Part shown: positions 26,530 through 35,723 of the stretch, piece after piece
Position numbering within the stretch: the stretch's first letter is position 1
Layout: every line of letters starts with the position of its first letter
NCBI RefSeq assembly: GCF_016909125.1
Contig: NZ_JAFBFD010000016.1
Location: 1-56,246 of the forward strand
Length of the DNA stretch: 56,246 bases
DNA from: Enterococcus lemanii
Lineage (GTDB): Bacteria > Bacillota > Bacilli > Lactobacillales > Enterococcaceae
Direction: 5' to 3'
The notes under the pieces: model-generated
The model's database searches: none
The model's input: only the letters and a program-made list of their open reading frames with translations
What the model was told of the DNA's origin: nothing
Program-made: the position numbers and the translations under genes

Positions 26530-28341
26530 ATGTGGACTAGAAAACAAAAAATAACTACTATAATATTAGTTGATACACTACTAACGGGATTCTCTGTACT
26601 CGCTTCGTATTACTTTATGAAGCCTTTTTTAACTTTGCCTAAAGAATTTATTATCTATGCGGTCTTAGTATCAATAGGGAGTTATTTAATATTTGGAGGT
26701 GTTTTCCGGGTATTTACGAGAATTAATCGCTATACAAATTTAAAGGAAATTATTGCAATATTTTCAGCGAACACAAGTGCATTTTTTGCAACTTTATTTT
26801 TAATAATGCTACCTAAAGGAAATTATAGTAGGCGCTTTGTACTATTTTCTTATATATTGTCGACGTTGCTAATCATTGCAAGTCGCTTATTTTGGCGGCT
26901 CTACATCGAACAAAAAAACCACCATTTAACAAAAAGTCAAAAACCGAAAAAAACATTGGTGATAGGAGCTGGCGAAGGTGGTCGTATTTTATATAATAGT
27001 TTAATTGGTTCTAAAACAGCAGGTGAGATTGAAATTATTGGGTTTATAGATGATGATCCAAATAAATTAGGAACATATCTGTCAGGAAAAAAAATACTAG
27101 GAAATTTGGAAGACTTACCAGAAATTATAAAAAAATTTCAGATTGAAATGCTGACATTAGCAATCCCTTCGCTACCCAAAAGTAAAATTCGTCAAATTTA
27201 TCAAATAATAGAACCATTAAACGTTCAAATTAACATGATTCCTTCAATTGAAGAGCTAGCATCTGGTAAAATTAGTGCTTCTCGTTTAAAAACAATTGAT
27301 GTTGTTGATTTACTAGGAAGAGAAGAAGTTCAATTGGATATGGAAAGTATTAGGGATCAACTTACCGGGAAAATAATTTTAGTAACTGGAGCAGGTGGTT
27401 CAATTGGTTCAGAAATTTGTCGTCAGGTCATGAAGTTTACACCTAAAAAAATAATTCTACTAGGTCATGGCGAAAATTCCATCTATTTAATTGAACGCGA
27501 GCTACGTAATACATATAAAAAGAAAATAACTGAAATTGTGCCTGTAATTGCTGATGTACAAGACGCGCACAAGATACAAGAAGTTATGGCGGAATTTAAA
27601 CCAGATATTGTTTACCATGCAGCTGCGCATAAACACGTGCCGTTGATGGAGGCAAATCCTCGTGAATCGGTTAAAAATAATGTGTTTGGAACCTACAATG
27701 TAGCAATCGCTGCCAGAGATAATTGTGTGAAAAATTTTGTTATGGTTTCAACTGATAAAGCTAATAACCCACCAAATGTGATGGGGGCAACTAAACGGAT
27801 GGCGGAGATGATTGTTACTGGTTTAAATGAATCTGGTCAAACCAAATTTTCAGCGGTACGATTTGGAAATGTCTTAGGTTCAAGAGGGAGTGTTATCCCA
27901 GTCTTTAAAGACCAAATTGAGAAAGGTGGGCCTATCACAGTTACTGATTTTCGAATGACTCGATATTTTATGACGATTCCAGAAGCTAGCCGATTGGTAA
28001 TTCAATCGGGTGCACTTGCCAAAGGTGGTGAAATCTTTGTGCTTGATATGGGCGAACCTGTAAGAATTGTGGATCTTGCCAAGAATATGATTCGTTTAAG
28101 TGGTTACAAAGAAGATGAAATCGAAATTATAGAATCTGGCATTCGTCCGGGAGAAAAACTATATGAAGAATTATTACTTGATAAAGAACGCAACGATGAG
28201 CAAATTTTTGAAAAAATCTTTGTTGGTAATATAAAAGGTTTTTCGACACAAGAGGTCATGGATTTTGTGAAAAAATTATCGCTGGATAATAAAGAATTAG
28301 CAAAGCAAGTTGTTGGGTATGCAAATAAATCAAATCAATAG
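26530..28341 (+). CDS. CapD/EpsC-like UDP-sugar 4,6-dehydratase
   Basis: 603-residue membrane enzyme of the CapD/PglF/FlaA1 group, which converts UDP-GlcNAc to a 4-keto-6-deoxy sugar for polysaccharide synthesis. About four membrane helices fill residues 1-115. A Rossmann CoA-binding-like domain (KTLVIGAGEGGRIL, about 138-151) follows, then the NAD-binding short-chain dehydrogenase domain with GAGGSIGSE (about 288-296), IVYHAAAHKHVPLME, STDKANNPPNVMGATKR (about 410-426; Lys in place of the usual Tyr pair) and FGNVLGSRGSVIPVF. AAGGGG lies 6 bases before ATG 26530. It probably sets the first sugar of the module-A repeat unit. Confidence 0.94.
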   Translation: MWTRKQKITTIILVDTLLTGFSVLASYYFMKPFLTLPKEFIIYAVLVSIGSYLIFGGVFRVFTRINRYTNLKEIIAIFSANTSAFFATLFLIMLPKGNYSRRFVLFSYILSTLLIIASRLFWRLYIEQKNHHLTKSQKPKKTLVIGAGEGGRILYNSLIGSKTAGEIEIIGFIDDDPNKLGTYLSGKKILGNLEDLPEIIKKFQIEMLTLAIPSLPKSKIRQIYQIIEPLNVQINMIPSIEELASGKISASRLKTIDVVDLLGREEVQLDMESIRDQLTGKIILVTGAGGSIGSEICRQVMKFTPKKIILLGHGENSIYLIERELRNTYKKKITEIVPVIADVQDAHKIQEVMAEFKPDIVYHAAAHKHVPLMEANPRESVKNNVFGTYNVAIAARDNCVKNFVMVSTDKANNPPNVMGATKRMAEMIVTGLNESGQTKFSAVRFGNVLGSRGSVIPVFKDQIEKGGPITVTDFRMTRYFMTIPEASRLVIQSGALAKGGEIFVLDMGEPVRIVDLAKNMIRLSGYKEDEIEIIESGIRPGEKLYEELLLDKERNDEQIFEKIFVGNIKGFSTQEVMDFVKKLSLDNKELAKQVVGYANKSNQ

Positions 28342-28493
28342 AATTAATTGAAAAATATGAAGTTTATTTGATTGTGTCTAATCTTATTGTCTAATCTTAT
28401 TATGGATAATACAATTAGGGAATACCATTAAAATAAGTTTTAACAAGTCTGGTTTGATTTTTTATGTATGATTTTAGTATGAGAGGAATAACT

Positions 28494-29114
28494 ATGGTGT
28501 ATTTAAAAATAAAGCGGTTTTTGGATATTATATTATCTTTTGTAGGGCTAGTTATCTTATCCCCAATTTTTTTAATTTTAATTTTAGCTATAAAAATTGA
28601 TTCGCCAGGACCAATATTGTTTAAACAAAAAAGAGTTGGAATTCATAAAAGTTATTTTAATATCTTAAAGTTTCGGACAATGCGAATTGATACCCCTAAA
28701 GATACACCGACTCATTTGTTAGAAAATCCAGACCAATGGATTACAAAAGTTGGAAAATTCTTGCGGAAAACATCCTTAGATGAGTTGCCTCAAATCGTTA
28801 ATATATTAAAAGGTGAAATGAGTATTATTGGCCCACGACCAGCACTTTGGAATCAATATGATTTGATTGAAAAAAGAGATAAATATAACGCGAATGATAT
28901 TCGGCCTGGTTTAACAGGGTGGGCACAAATTAATGGACGCGATGAATTGGAAATTCCAATTAAAGCAAAATTAGATGGTGACTATACTGAAAAGATGTCT
29001 TTGGGAATGGATATCAAATGTTTTGTTGGTACAATCGTTTCAGTTTTTAAAAGTGATGGTGTGGTTGAAGGTGGTACCGGGACAATCTCTAGTGATGAGG
29101 AGATGAGTAAGTGA
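28494..29114 (+). CDS. Phosphoglycosyl transferase (PglC/EpsL type), first copy
   Basis: 206-residue monotopic enzyme that starts polysaccharide assembly by moving a phospho-sugar from UDP-sugar to undecaprenyl phosphate. ATG 28494 is preferred over 28464: GAGAGGA lies 7 bases upstream and the family starts YLKIKRFLDI. A re-entrant membrane helix (FVGLVILSPIFLILILAIKI) is followed by the catalytic core PILFKQKRVG, ILKFRTMR, the Asp-Glu pair in SLDELPQIVNILKGEMSI, GPRPALW and GLTGWAQINGRDEL. The stop overlaps the next start (GTGA). Together with CapD-like and the epimerase it likely sets a deoxy-amino sugar on the lipid. A close copy lies at 41483. Confidence 0.94.
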   Translation: MVYLKIKRFLDIILSFVGLVILSPIFLILILAIKIDSPGPILFKQKRVGIHKSYFNILKFRTMRIDTPKDTPTHLLENPDQWITKVGKFLRKTSLDELPQIVNILKGEMSIIGPRPALWNQYDLIEKRDKYNANDIRPGLTGWAQINGRDELEIPIKAKLDGDYTEKMSLGMDIKCFVGTIVSVFKSDGVVEGGTGTISSDEEMSK

Positions 29115-29944
29115 AGAAAATTTTAATTACTGGTGCAAATAGTTTTATAGGAACTTCGTTTGAATCATACATGAAACAATTTGGTAGTGAGTATCAAATT
29201 GATACGTTGAATATGAGGGAGCCCTCATGGATTGAATATGATTTTTCAGAATATGATATGGTTTTTCATGTAGCAGGTATTGCTCATGCGGATGTCTCTA
29301 AAGTATCGGAAGACACAAAAAAACTTTATTACCAAGTAAATCGTGATTTAGCGATTGAAACAGCAAATAAATACAAAGAATCTCGTGCTGATAAAAAAAG
29401 TCAATTTATTTATATGAGCTCGATCATTATTTATGGAGAAGAAACCAATATTCATAAAAAAAGAATCATCACTCCAGCAACATTACCATCTCCATCAAAT
29501 TTTTATGGAGATAGTAAACTTCAAGCAGAAAAAGGCCTGTTACCGTTGGAGTCAGAAGCATTTAAAATTGCAATTATTCGACCACCAATGATTTATGGAG
29601 AAGGTAGTAAAGGGAATTATCAACAATTAGTTAAACTAGCAAAGAAACTACCAGTCTTTCCTGACATTAAAAATGAACGATCAATGTTACATATAAATCG
29701 ATTAAGTCAGTTTATTAAAGAACTAATTGATTTGCAAGATGGTGGAATTTATTTCCCGCAAGATCCTGAATATGTTAGAACGAGCCGAATGGTGAAAAAA
29801 ATTGCAGAAGATAATGGGAAAAAAATTCATCTATTTTCCTCCTTGAATTGGGCGGTTTACTTGATGGGATATATACCTGGGAAATTTGGGAAATTGGTGA
29901 ATAAAGCTTTTGGAAATTTAGTCTATGATGTAAAGGAAGATTAA
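29111..29944 (+). CDS. NAD-dependent sugar epimerase/reductase
   Basis: 277 residues from GTG 29111, overlapping the previous gene by 4 bases. The short-chain dehydrogenase fold starts MKKILITGANSFIGTSFES (GxxxxxG NAD loop, residues 7-14). MVFHVAGIAHADVS, FIYMSSIIIYGE and the YxxxK pair in FYGDSKLQAEKGLL (about residues 136-149) are all typical. IIRPPMIYGEGSKGNY follows. In similar clusters it acts on the CapD product (for example a 4-keto reductase giving N-acetyl-fucosamine or quinovosamine), but the exact substrate cannot be told. Confidence 0.9.
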   Translation: MKKILITGANSFIGTSFESYMKQFGSEYQIDTLNMREPSWIEYDFSEYDMVFHVAGIAHADVSKVSEDTKKLYYQVNRDLAIETANKYKESRADKKSQFIYMSSIIIYGEETNIHKKRIITPATLPSPSNFYGDSKLQAEKGLLPLESEAFKIAIIRPPMIYGEGSKGNYQQLVKLAKKLPVFPDIKNERSMLHINRLSQFIKELIDLQDGGIYFPQDPEYVRTSRMVKKIAEDNGKKIHLFSSLNWAVYLMGYIPGKFGKLVNKAFGNLVYDVKED

Positions 29945-29968
29945 ATTTAATAGTGTGAGGTGAAATAT

Positions 29969-31108
29969 ATGAAAAGGGCATTAATATTTGCTTCTGTTGC
30001 ATCTATGATTGATCAATTTAATATGAGAAATATTTCTATTTTACAAGAATTAGGTTATGAAGTTGATGTGGCTTGCAATTTTGAAACAGGGAGCTCGACA
30101 TCAGAAAAACAAGTGAAAAGACTAATAGAAGAACTTAAAGAAAAAAATATAGGCATGTATCACATTCCTATACCAAGAAAATTAACAACTTTAAACGATT
30201 TAATTAAATCATTTAAAGAAACAAAAAAAGTTTCTAAAACTAAAAAATATGATATTGTTCATTGTCATTCTCCAATTGGCGGAGTTATTGCAAGACAAAT
30301 TTTTAAGGATTTTAGAAAAAAAGGAACGAGAGTAATTTATACAGCTCATGGTTTTCATTTTTTCAAAGGTGCACCCTTGAAAAATTGGCTGATTTATTAC
30401 CCTATTGAAAAATGGTATTCAAAATATACAGATACGTTAATTACGATTAATAAAGAAGATAAAAAAATAGCAAAAGAGAAGTTAAGTTCTAAAAACCTAG
30501 AATATATCCCTGGAATAGGTATTGAAACAAAAAAAAATATAGTGTTTGATAAAGAAAAAAAATTAAAGGAATTAAAAATATCGACTCAAGATATAGTTCT
30601 TTTATCTGTAGGAGAACTCAATAAGAATAAAAATCATGAGATTGTAATTAAAGCGATTAGTGAATTACAAATCAACAATATTCAATATATAGTTTGTGGA
30701 AAAGGAGAATTAGATGAAAAACTAAATAAATTAGTTGCTGACTTAAATGTATCAGGCAAAGTAAAATTTTTAGGTTTTAGAAATGATATTGATGAAATTT
30801 GTATGGTTTCTGATTTGTTCATTTTCCCATCATACAGAGAGGGACTTTCTGTAGCATTGATGGAAGCTATGTCTTTCGGATTACCTGTTATTTGTTCAAA
30901 TATTAGAGGAAACATTGATTTAATCGATGAAGGAAAAGGCGGTTATTTACAACCCCCTTCAGATATATTAGAAATCACAAAAAATTTAAATAAGCTACTA
31001 AAAAATAAGCAATTGAGAAACAGAATGGGGGACTATAACAAGAATAAAATTAGAGAATTTGATAAAAAAATTGTGGATGATAAGATGAGAAAAATATATA
31101 CTTACTAA
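29969..31108 (+). CDS. GT4-family glycosyltransferase (module A, first)
   Basis: 379-residue retaining transferase with GT-B fold, acting on the inner membrane face. ATG 29969 is chosen with GAGGTG 7 bases upstream; GTG at 29960 is inside that site. The N-terminal domain has IVHCHSPIGGVIARQIFKDF (about 95-114) and YTAHGFHFFKGAP. The C-terminal donor-binding domain has LLSVGELNKNKNHE, IQYIVCGKGELDEKL, KFLGFRNDIDEICMVSDLF and the E-x7-E-like region FPSYREGLSVALMEAMSFGL (about 284-303). The IS4 element begins 208 bases downstream, so later genes may be cut off from this promoter. Confidence 0.92.
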   Translation: MKRALIFASVASMIDQFNMRNISILQELGYEVDVACNFETGSSTSEKQVKRLIEELKEKNIGMYHIPIPRKLTTLNDLIKSFKETKKVSKTKKYDIVHCHSPIGGVIARQIFKDFRKKGTRVIYTAHGFHFFKGAPLKNWLIYYPIEKWYSKYTDTLITINKEDKKIAKEKLSSKNLEYIPGIGIETKKNIVFDKEKKLKELKISTQDIVLLSVGELNKNKNHEIVIKAISELQINNIQYIVCGKGELDEKLNKLVADLNVSGKVKFLGFRNDIDEICMVSDLFIFPSYREGLSVALMEAMSFGLPVICSNIRGNIDLIDEGKGGYLQPPSDILEITKNLNKLLKNKQLRNRMGDYNKNKIREFDKKIVDDKMRKIYTY

Positions 31109-31306
31109 GATTATTACTGTACAAATAGCCACTAGTTTTGTATAAATTATTTTAGAATGTTATTAAAGTTATTTTTTTGGAGACAGAACAAAAGAAGCAA
31201 TACTGATACAGAGGGGCTATTTACAAGAAAGATTGACACTAAACTGAAACCTAAAAGTAATACTGTATTTTCTATTTTTTATATGGGAATCAACTTTTTT
31301 AACCAG
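31109..31306. other. Intergenic stretch before the IS4-family element
   Basis: About 200 bases with no supportable gene. It joins the region after 32733, which was contiguous before insertion, so the original gap was about 700 bases. Confidence 0.35.
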
Positions 31307-31315
31307 AATTCAAAC
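31307..31315. repeat. Target site duplication of the IS4-family element, left copy
   Basis: AATTCAAAC at 31307-31315 is repeated at 32724-32732, directly outside the two terminal inverted repeats. A 9-bp duplication fits IS4-family insertions. Both copies are identical, so insertion is fairly recent. Confidence 0.92.
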
Positions 31316-32723
31316 CACTAGTGGTGCAAAGATTATTTCGCACTAAAAACCTCATCTATCACTATCTAAACCAAAAAAAGTCCTTTATACTGAATCAAGG
31401 ATGACTTATCCAAGACCAATAAAAAGGACCCACGTATGGATAAGTATAACAAAAAAACAGCCTTTAAGAAATGGGTTTCTGCGATAAATTTTAACGAATT
31501 ATCAAAAGAAGCCCAAATAACCATTAAAAATTTTGATTATTATCACAAGAAACTCAATTTTGAAACAACGCTCAAGATTCTCTTGCATGCAGTTTACGAA
31601 GAATTACCGAGTTATCGTGAAATTGGACGTGCGTTCATGGACAAACGATTGTGCCAAGAAATGGGCATCGAATCCCTTTCTCATAGCTCTTTGTCTCGTA
31701 GGGGAGCTAAAATTCAAACCGAAGTCTTGATGGAAATCTTTGGCGTACTCGTACAAAAGATTTCACAACAACGTCCAAGTTCAAAAACCTCTAGCCTTCA
31801 ATTGATTGATTCAACGACCATTCCCTTAAACAAAACATGGTTTCCTTGGGCAAAATTTCGTCAAACAAAAGCAGGAATTAAGTTGCATTTAAACCTCTGT
31901 TACTTGGATAAAGACAACCAATATCCCGAAAGTTTTACGATAACAAATGCGAAAGAGCAGGACCGAACGCAGCTTGAATATTTCGTGAATAAAGCGGAGG
32001 CAACGTATGTCGTTGATCGTGGTTACTTTGACTACAAGTTACTCGATCGCTTACATCATGATGGTTATTTCTTTGTCACAAGAACAAAGTCCAACACTCG
32101 AATCACTGTTTTAGACCAATTAAGCGTCGAACAACCAGAAACCGTTGATGGGCAAATCATCAGTGACCAGCAAGTTACTCTCGGTGGTGGTGTGGGCTAT
32201 GTGACAGAGCGCTTTCGACTCGTCACTCTTTTGACAAAAGGAAAAAAAATCCTTCGAATCGTGACCAATCGCTTTGATGCTTCAGCCAGCGAAGTCGCCG
32301 ATATGTATCAAGCAAGATGGCAAATTGAGTTGTTTTTTAAGCATTTAAAACAAAATCTGACTATTAAACGACTTTATTCGCAAAGTGAACAAGGCGCGAT
32401 GAATCAAGTGATTCTGACTTTGATCGCGACGTTGCTTACGTATTTAGTCAAGATTGAATTAAACACGACTGCCACCCTCTTTCAATTAAAAAGAGCCTTT
32501 CACTATCTAAAGTTTGAGTCTGTGAATCAGTGGCTCGATCAATTTTGTTCGAGTAGTTGATCAGTTAGATGTCGTTGTCACTTCTGTTTTAGTTGAATAA
32601 TGGATAAAAATTTCTGGAAAAAGGTCATCCTCTGCGCCAGCACTTGTTTTTTTTAAAAAATTAGGATTTATCATTTTCAGATAATTCTGTTAATTATAAA
32701 ATATTTTCTGTGCACCACTAGTG
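31316..32723 (+). mobile_element. Complete IS4-family insertion sequence
   Basis: A 1408-bp element bounded by perfect 13-bp inverted repeats CACTAGTGGTGCA (31316-31328) and TGCACCACTAGTG (32711-32723), which stay related further inward. It encodes one transposase and is flanked by a 9-bp target duplication. It looks able to move. It separates the first GT4 gene from the GT2-Wzy-Wzx block. A decayed relative of its transposase lies at 39800-39850. Confidence 0.93.
31436..32560 (+). CDS. IS4-family transposase
   Basis: 374-residue DDE transposase. The first Asp is in SLQLIDSTTIPLN (about residue 124), the second in TYVVDRGYFDYKLL (about 197) and the Glu in YQARWQIELFFKHLKQ (about 297), which also shows the Y-(2)-R-(3)-E-(6)-K signature of the IS4 family. 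The N-terminus KAFKKWVSAINFNELSKEAQ-like start and AFMDKRLCQEMG resemble transposases of the IS4Sa or IS4 group. The ORF is unbroken and fills most of the element. The start at 31436 follows AAAAGGACC. Confidence 0.93.
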   Translation: MDKYNKKTAFKKWVSAINFNELSKEAQITIKNFDYYHKKLNFETTLKILLHAVYEELPSYREIGRAFMDKRLCQEMGIESLSHSSLSRRGAKIQTEVLMEIFGVLVQKISQQRPSSKTSSLQLIDSTTIPLNKTWFPWAKFRQTKAGIKLHLNLCYLDKDNQYPESFTITNAKEQDRTQLEYFVNKAEATYVVDRGYFDYKLLDRLHHDGYFFVTRTKSNTRITVLDQLSVEQPETVDGQIISDQQVTLGGGVGYVTERFRLVTLLTKGKKILRIVTNRFDASASEVADMYQARWQIELFFKHLKQNLTIKRLYSQSEQGAMNQVILTLIATLLTYLVKIELNTTATLFQLKRAFHYLKFESVNQWLDQFCSSS

Positions 32724-32732
32724 AATTCAAAC
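32724..32732. repeat. Target site duplication of the IS4-family element, right copy
   Basis: AATTCAAAC, identical to 31307-31315, immediately after the right terminal inverted repeat. Confidence 0.92.
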
Positions 32733-32847
32733 AGAGAAAACAGTAAATATCGAGAGAATAGTTTGATTTGAAAAATATATTATTTTTTGTTCATCTCTAA
32801 TTCGGTAAGAAGGGTAAAAAGGTTGAAAATATCTTCTATTACCCTTG

Positions 32848-32917
32848 CTTCAAGTATATAAAAAAATAGGGGAAATAGGGCATGCCTGATGGGTGTCCTA
32901 TCTATTTCTACTTGAAG
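32848..32917. other. Long hairpin in a gene-free stretch
   Basis: CTTCAAGTA (32848-32856) pairs with TACTTGAAG (32909-32917). Further in, AAATAG pairs with CTATTT and ATAGGGCA with TGTCCTAT, leaving a loop of about 11 bases. There is no T-run. The whole 70 bases fold on themselves, which suggests a structured RNA, a small non-autonomous element or an attenuator before the GT2 gene. Confidence 0.5.
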
Positions 32918-33278
32918 TAATTCGATGATTAAATCGATGCCTAAAAACCACTTAAGCTTTCTTATTGATACTGCAAAGAAAGAGCTTGGGAACTAATTTA
33001 AAAGAGTTTTTTTGATGCGAGTTGTTGACCGTGAGATGGTTGGAATGAACAGAAAAAATTCTAAACCACTGGTAAAAAAATATTTATTAAATAATGAATT
33101 TTTTTACACTTATCCATATTTTGGTCTTTTGGCTGGTCTTGGATAATTTATCCAAGTGCCAATACAAAGATTTATTAAGGATTAAGCGAATCTTTTAATG
33201 GAATACTAGCAAAAAAATGTGAAAAATAATAATAATTTTATCGAATTAATTAGTAAAATTAATAAACAGGAGAAAAAA
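32918..33278. other. Intergenic stretch before the GT2 gene
   Basis: No supportable gene. It contains a perfect 9-1-9 palindrome CTTGGATAA-T-TTATCCAAG at 33138-33156. The bases around it weakly recall the reversed upstream region of the IS4-family element (GGTCTTGGATAA), so old IS sequence is possible. Confidence 0.4.
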
Positions 33279-34082
33279 ATGGTTAAAGCAAGCTTTATTA
33301 TGGGGACGATGAATTCCAGTTCTCGAATCAGTAAGACAATTGATTCAATTATAGCTCAAACTGAGAAAGAATGGGAGTTAATTGTATTTGATGATGGATC
33401 AATAGATGGCACTTACGAAATATTAAAAAATTATGCTAATATTGATAACCGAATAAAAGTTTACCGAAATGAGAAAAATTTAAAGTTGCAAAAAACTTTA
33501 AATAAAGCAATTAGTCAATCATCATCACCTTACTTAGTTAGAATAGATGATGATGATTTATGTCTACCAAATAGATTAGAGAAGCAATTAAAATTTATGA
33601 ACGAGAATCCAGATTATGTAATTTGTGGATCTAATGCTAATTTAATTGAGAATGGAGTAGTTTGGGGAGAAATAAAAAAAAATGAGAAACCAACAAAGTT
33701 AGACATTTATTCAGGTAGAAGTTTTATCCACCCGAGTGTAATTATGAGAACAGATATTATAAAGAAACTAGGAGGATATGATGAATCTCCTAAATACGAA
33801 AGATGTGAAGACTATGAGTTATGGTGTAGAATTTATAGTCATGGATATATAGGATATAATTTACAAGAATCATTAATTAATTACCACGAAAGTAAAAATG
33901 ATTATTTAAAAAGAACAAATAAAAATAGAATTATTTTTATAAATGCTAGTTTAGTTCAAAAGAAAAAAATGAGAATAGGAATAATTGGATATAAGCATAT
34001 ATTTAATAATATTATAAAGCTTATGATCCCAAACTTTTTCATTTATCAATTTAAAAAAATAAAACTTATCAAGAAAAATTAG
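33279..34082 (+). CDS. GT2-family glycosyltransferase (module A)
   Basis: 267 residues from ATG 33279; AGGAG lies 6 bases upstream, making an earlier GTG unnecessary. Inverting GT-A transferase: KASFIMGTMNSSSRISKTID at the start, LIVFDDGSIDGTYEIL (about 33-48, donor-binding DDGS), YLVRIDDDDLCLPNRL (about 85-100, the metal-binding DxD) and a catalytic base region in ERCEDYELWCRIYSHG (about 183-198; ED). The protein ends in a basic, hydrophobic tail (FIYQFKKIKLIKKN) that may touch the membrane. Base composition is very AT-rich, like the next three genes, suggesting they came in together. Confidence 0.92.
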   Translation: MVKASFIMGTMNSSSRISKTIDSIIAQTEKEWELIVFDDGSIDGTYEILKNYANIDNRIKVYRNEKNLKLQKTLNKAISQSSSPYLVRIDDDDLCLPNRLEKQLKFMNENPDYVICGSNANLIENGVVWGEIKKNEKPTKLDIYSGRSFIHPSVIMRTDIIKKLGGYDESPKYERCEDYELWCRIYSHGYIGYNLQESLINYHESKNDYLKRTNKNRIIFINASLVQKKKMRIGIIGYKHIFNNIIKLMIPNFFIYQFKKIKLIKKN

Positions 34083-34193
34083 TCTATTTATCTATAAAAC
34101 TAAAACTAAAAATAACTCCGTGTTAATTTAAAACAAAATAATTGAACTTTGTAGATAAATAACTTTCACTTGAAAATTTTATAGGAGAAAATA

Positions 34194-35684
34194 ATGATTA
34201 ATAACGTTAAGCAAAGGATACAACAATTGTATGAAAAACCTACTTTAAGAATTATAAAGATGCAAATTGCTTATATAATAATTTTAATATTTTCATTGAT
34301 TACACCGATATACTTTTTCAATTCAGAGTCAACTTTATTACTTATTTCCTGGTTAGGTAACATAACTTTTGGAATTTCGTTGTGTCTCTATTATAAGCTT
34401 ACTAAAACTTTTATTTCCCCATACATATTCTTTTATGTATCCTTTTATTTATTTCAATTTGGACAACTACTATTATTTTCGTTTAGAATTAATTATGACT
34501 ATGTATTTACGGGGTTTTATAGCACCTATTGGGAAAATGATATAAATATAGTGATACAAGGTGCAAAGATAATTGTTTTATCATTAGCTTTTTTTAATTT
34601 AGGTAGTATCTTGTCTTTCCATAAAAAAAGTATAAGAAATATTAATTTTATTCCAAATAAAAAAGTATCTGAAATGAAAATTGTTGGTATATTTCTTTTC
34701 ATTGTCTCAATAATTCCTTTTTTTTATAATAAAATAGGGGAAGTATTCGTATCTATAAAATATGGTTATCAGGGTTTGTATAATAATAATTTTGACTTTA
34801 CTCCAATGCTAAAGCAATTGACAATTTTATTTATTCCTAGCTGTATTCTATTAATGATAGTTTGTAACAATAAAACATCAAAATATATCCAATTATTACT
34901 AGTAATAGTTGGATTATTGGGTCTTGTAGGTGGTGGAAGAACCGAAGCAATAGGCATATTTAGTATGTTAATTATATATAACTACGCAAAAAAAGTTGAG
35001 ATATCAATTAGATTGATATTTAAATTAGTACTATTATCAATTATTTTCATGATATTAATTTCTAGTTTTTCAGAGTTTAGATTAATTGCGGATAAATCAA
35101 TAATTAAGTTTTTAGATGTCTTAATTTATAATACTATTGAAAATAACGTGTTGTTTAAGCTAGTAGGTGAATTAGGATGGTCAATGGGAACTGTATTTAT
35201 GACGATATATGTTGTTCCTAAACAAATTAATTTTGGATGGGGAAGTAGTTATTTAGCTTCGTTAAGTCGATTTATACCAACAAGTATTGACCCATCAGGA
35301 ATAATTGCAAGACTTCATGAAATATCATATTATCCATCTAACCTACTTACAAATTATTACCAGGCTGAATTCGGCTTGGATACAACACTGATTGCTGAAA
35401 GTTATTTTAATTTTGGTGTTTTAGGTGTTTGTTTCATGATAGTTATTGGGTATTTTATTGGAAAATTACTTGGATATAAACAATGTTATAATATATTTAA
35501 TAATAAATTTTCACTATATGTAAAATTAGTAGGTAGTTTTACATTATTTACATTACCCAGAAGACATTTTGGATATATGATTAACCAAATAGCGTATACC
35601 ATAGTATATGTATATCTTCTGGTAATTATAGTGGTTATCGTAAAAAAGTATTTTGTAAACAAAAATATTACTAACAAAAAATAA
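34194..35684 (+). CDS. Wzy-type polysaccharide polymerase (oligosaccharide repeat polymerase)
   Basis: 496-residue protein with about 10-12 membrane helices, such as IAYIIILIFSLITPIYFF near the start and YTIVYVYLLVIIVVIVKKYF at the end. It has a larger extracellular loop around residues 340-400 containing GWGSSYLASLSRFIPTSIDP and TNYYQAEFGLDTTLIAESYF. This layout, with the A-E-S-Y-F-N-F-G motif, fits O-antigen/EPS polymerases of the OAP class, which join flipped repeat units outside the membrane. There is no sequence signature strong enough to exclude other multi-spanning families. It lies between GT2 and Wzx genes, as expected. AGGAG lies 8 bases before ATG 34194. Confidence 0.82.
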   Translation: MINNVKQRIQQLYEKPTLRIIKMQIAYIIILIFSLITPIYFFNSESTLLLISWLGNITFGISLCLYYKLTKTFISPYIFFYVSFYLFQFGQLLLFSFRINYDYVFTGFYSTYWENDINIVIQGAKIIVLSLAFFNLGSILSFHKKSIRNINFIPNKKVSEMKIVGIFLFIVSIIPFFYNKIGEVFVSIKYGYQGLYNNNFDFTPMLKQLTILFIPSCILLMIVCNNKTSKYIQLLLVIVGLLGLVGGGRTEAIGIFSMLIIYNYAKKVEISIRLIFKLVLLSIIFMILISSFSEFRLIADKSIIKFLDVLIYNTIENNVLFKLVGELGWSMGTVFMTIYVVPKQINFGWGSSYLASLSRFIPTSIDPSGIIARLHEISYYPSNLLTNYYQAEFGLDTTLIAESYFNFGVLGVCFMIVIGYFIGKLLGYKQCYNIFNNKFSLYVKLVGSFTLFTLPRRHFGYMINQIAYTIVYVYLLVIIVVIVKKYFVNKNITNKK

Positions 35685-35723
35685 AATTCTAGGTTATTTA
35701 ACGTAAATAGAAAGTTGGTTTTT

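Noticed and set aside
28371-28400. Short direct repeat GTCTAATCTTATT before the first PglC gene
   Set aside because: Two copies of 13 bases in an AT-rich gap; no further copies or structure, so probably slippage.
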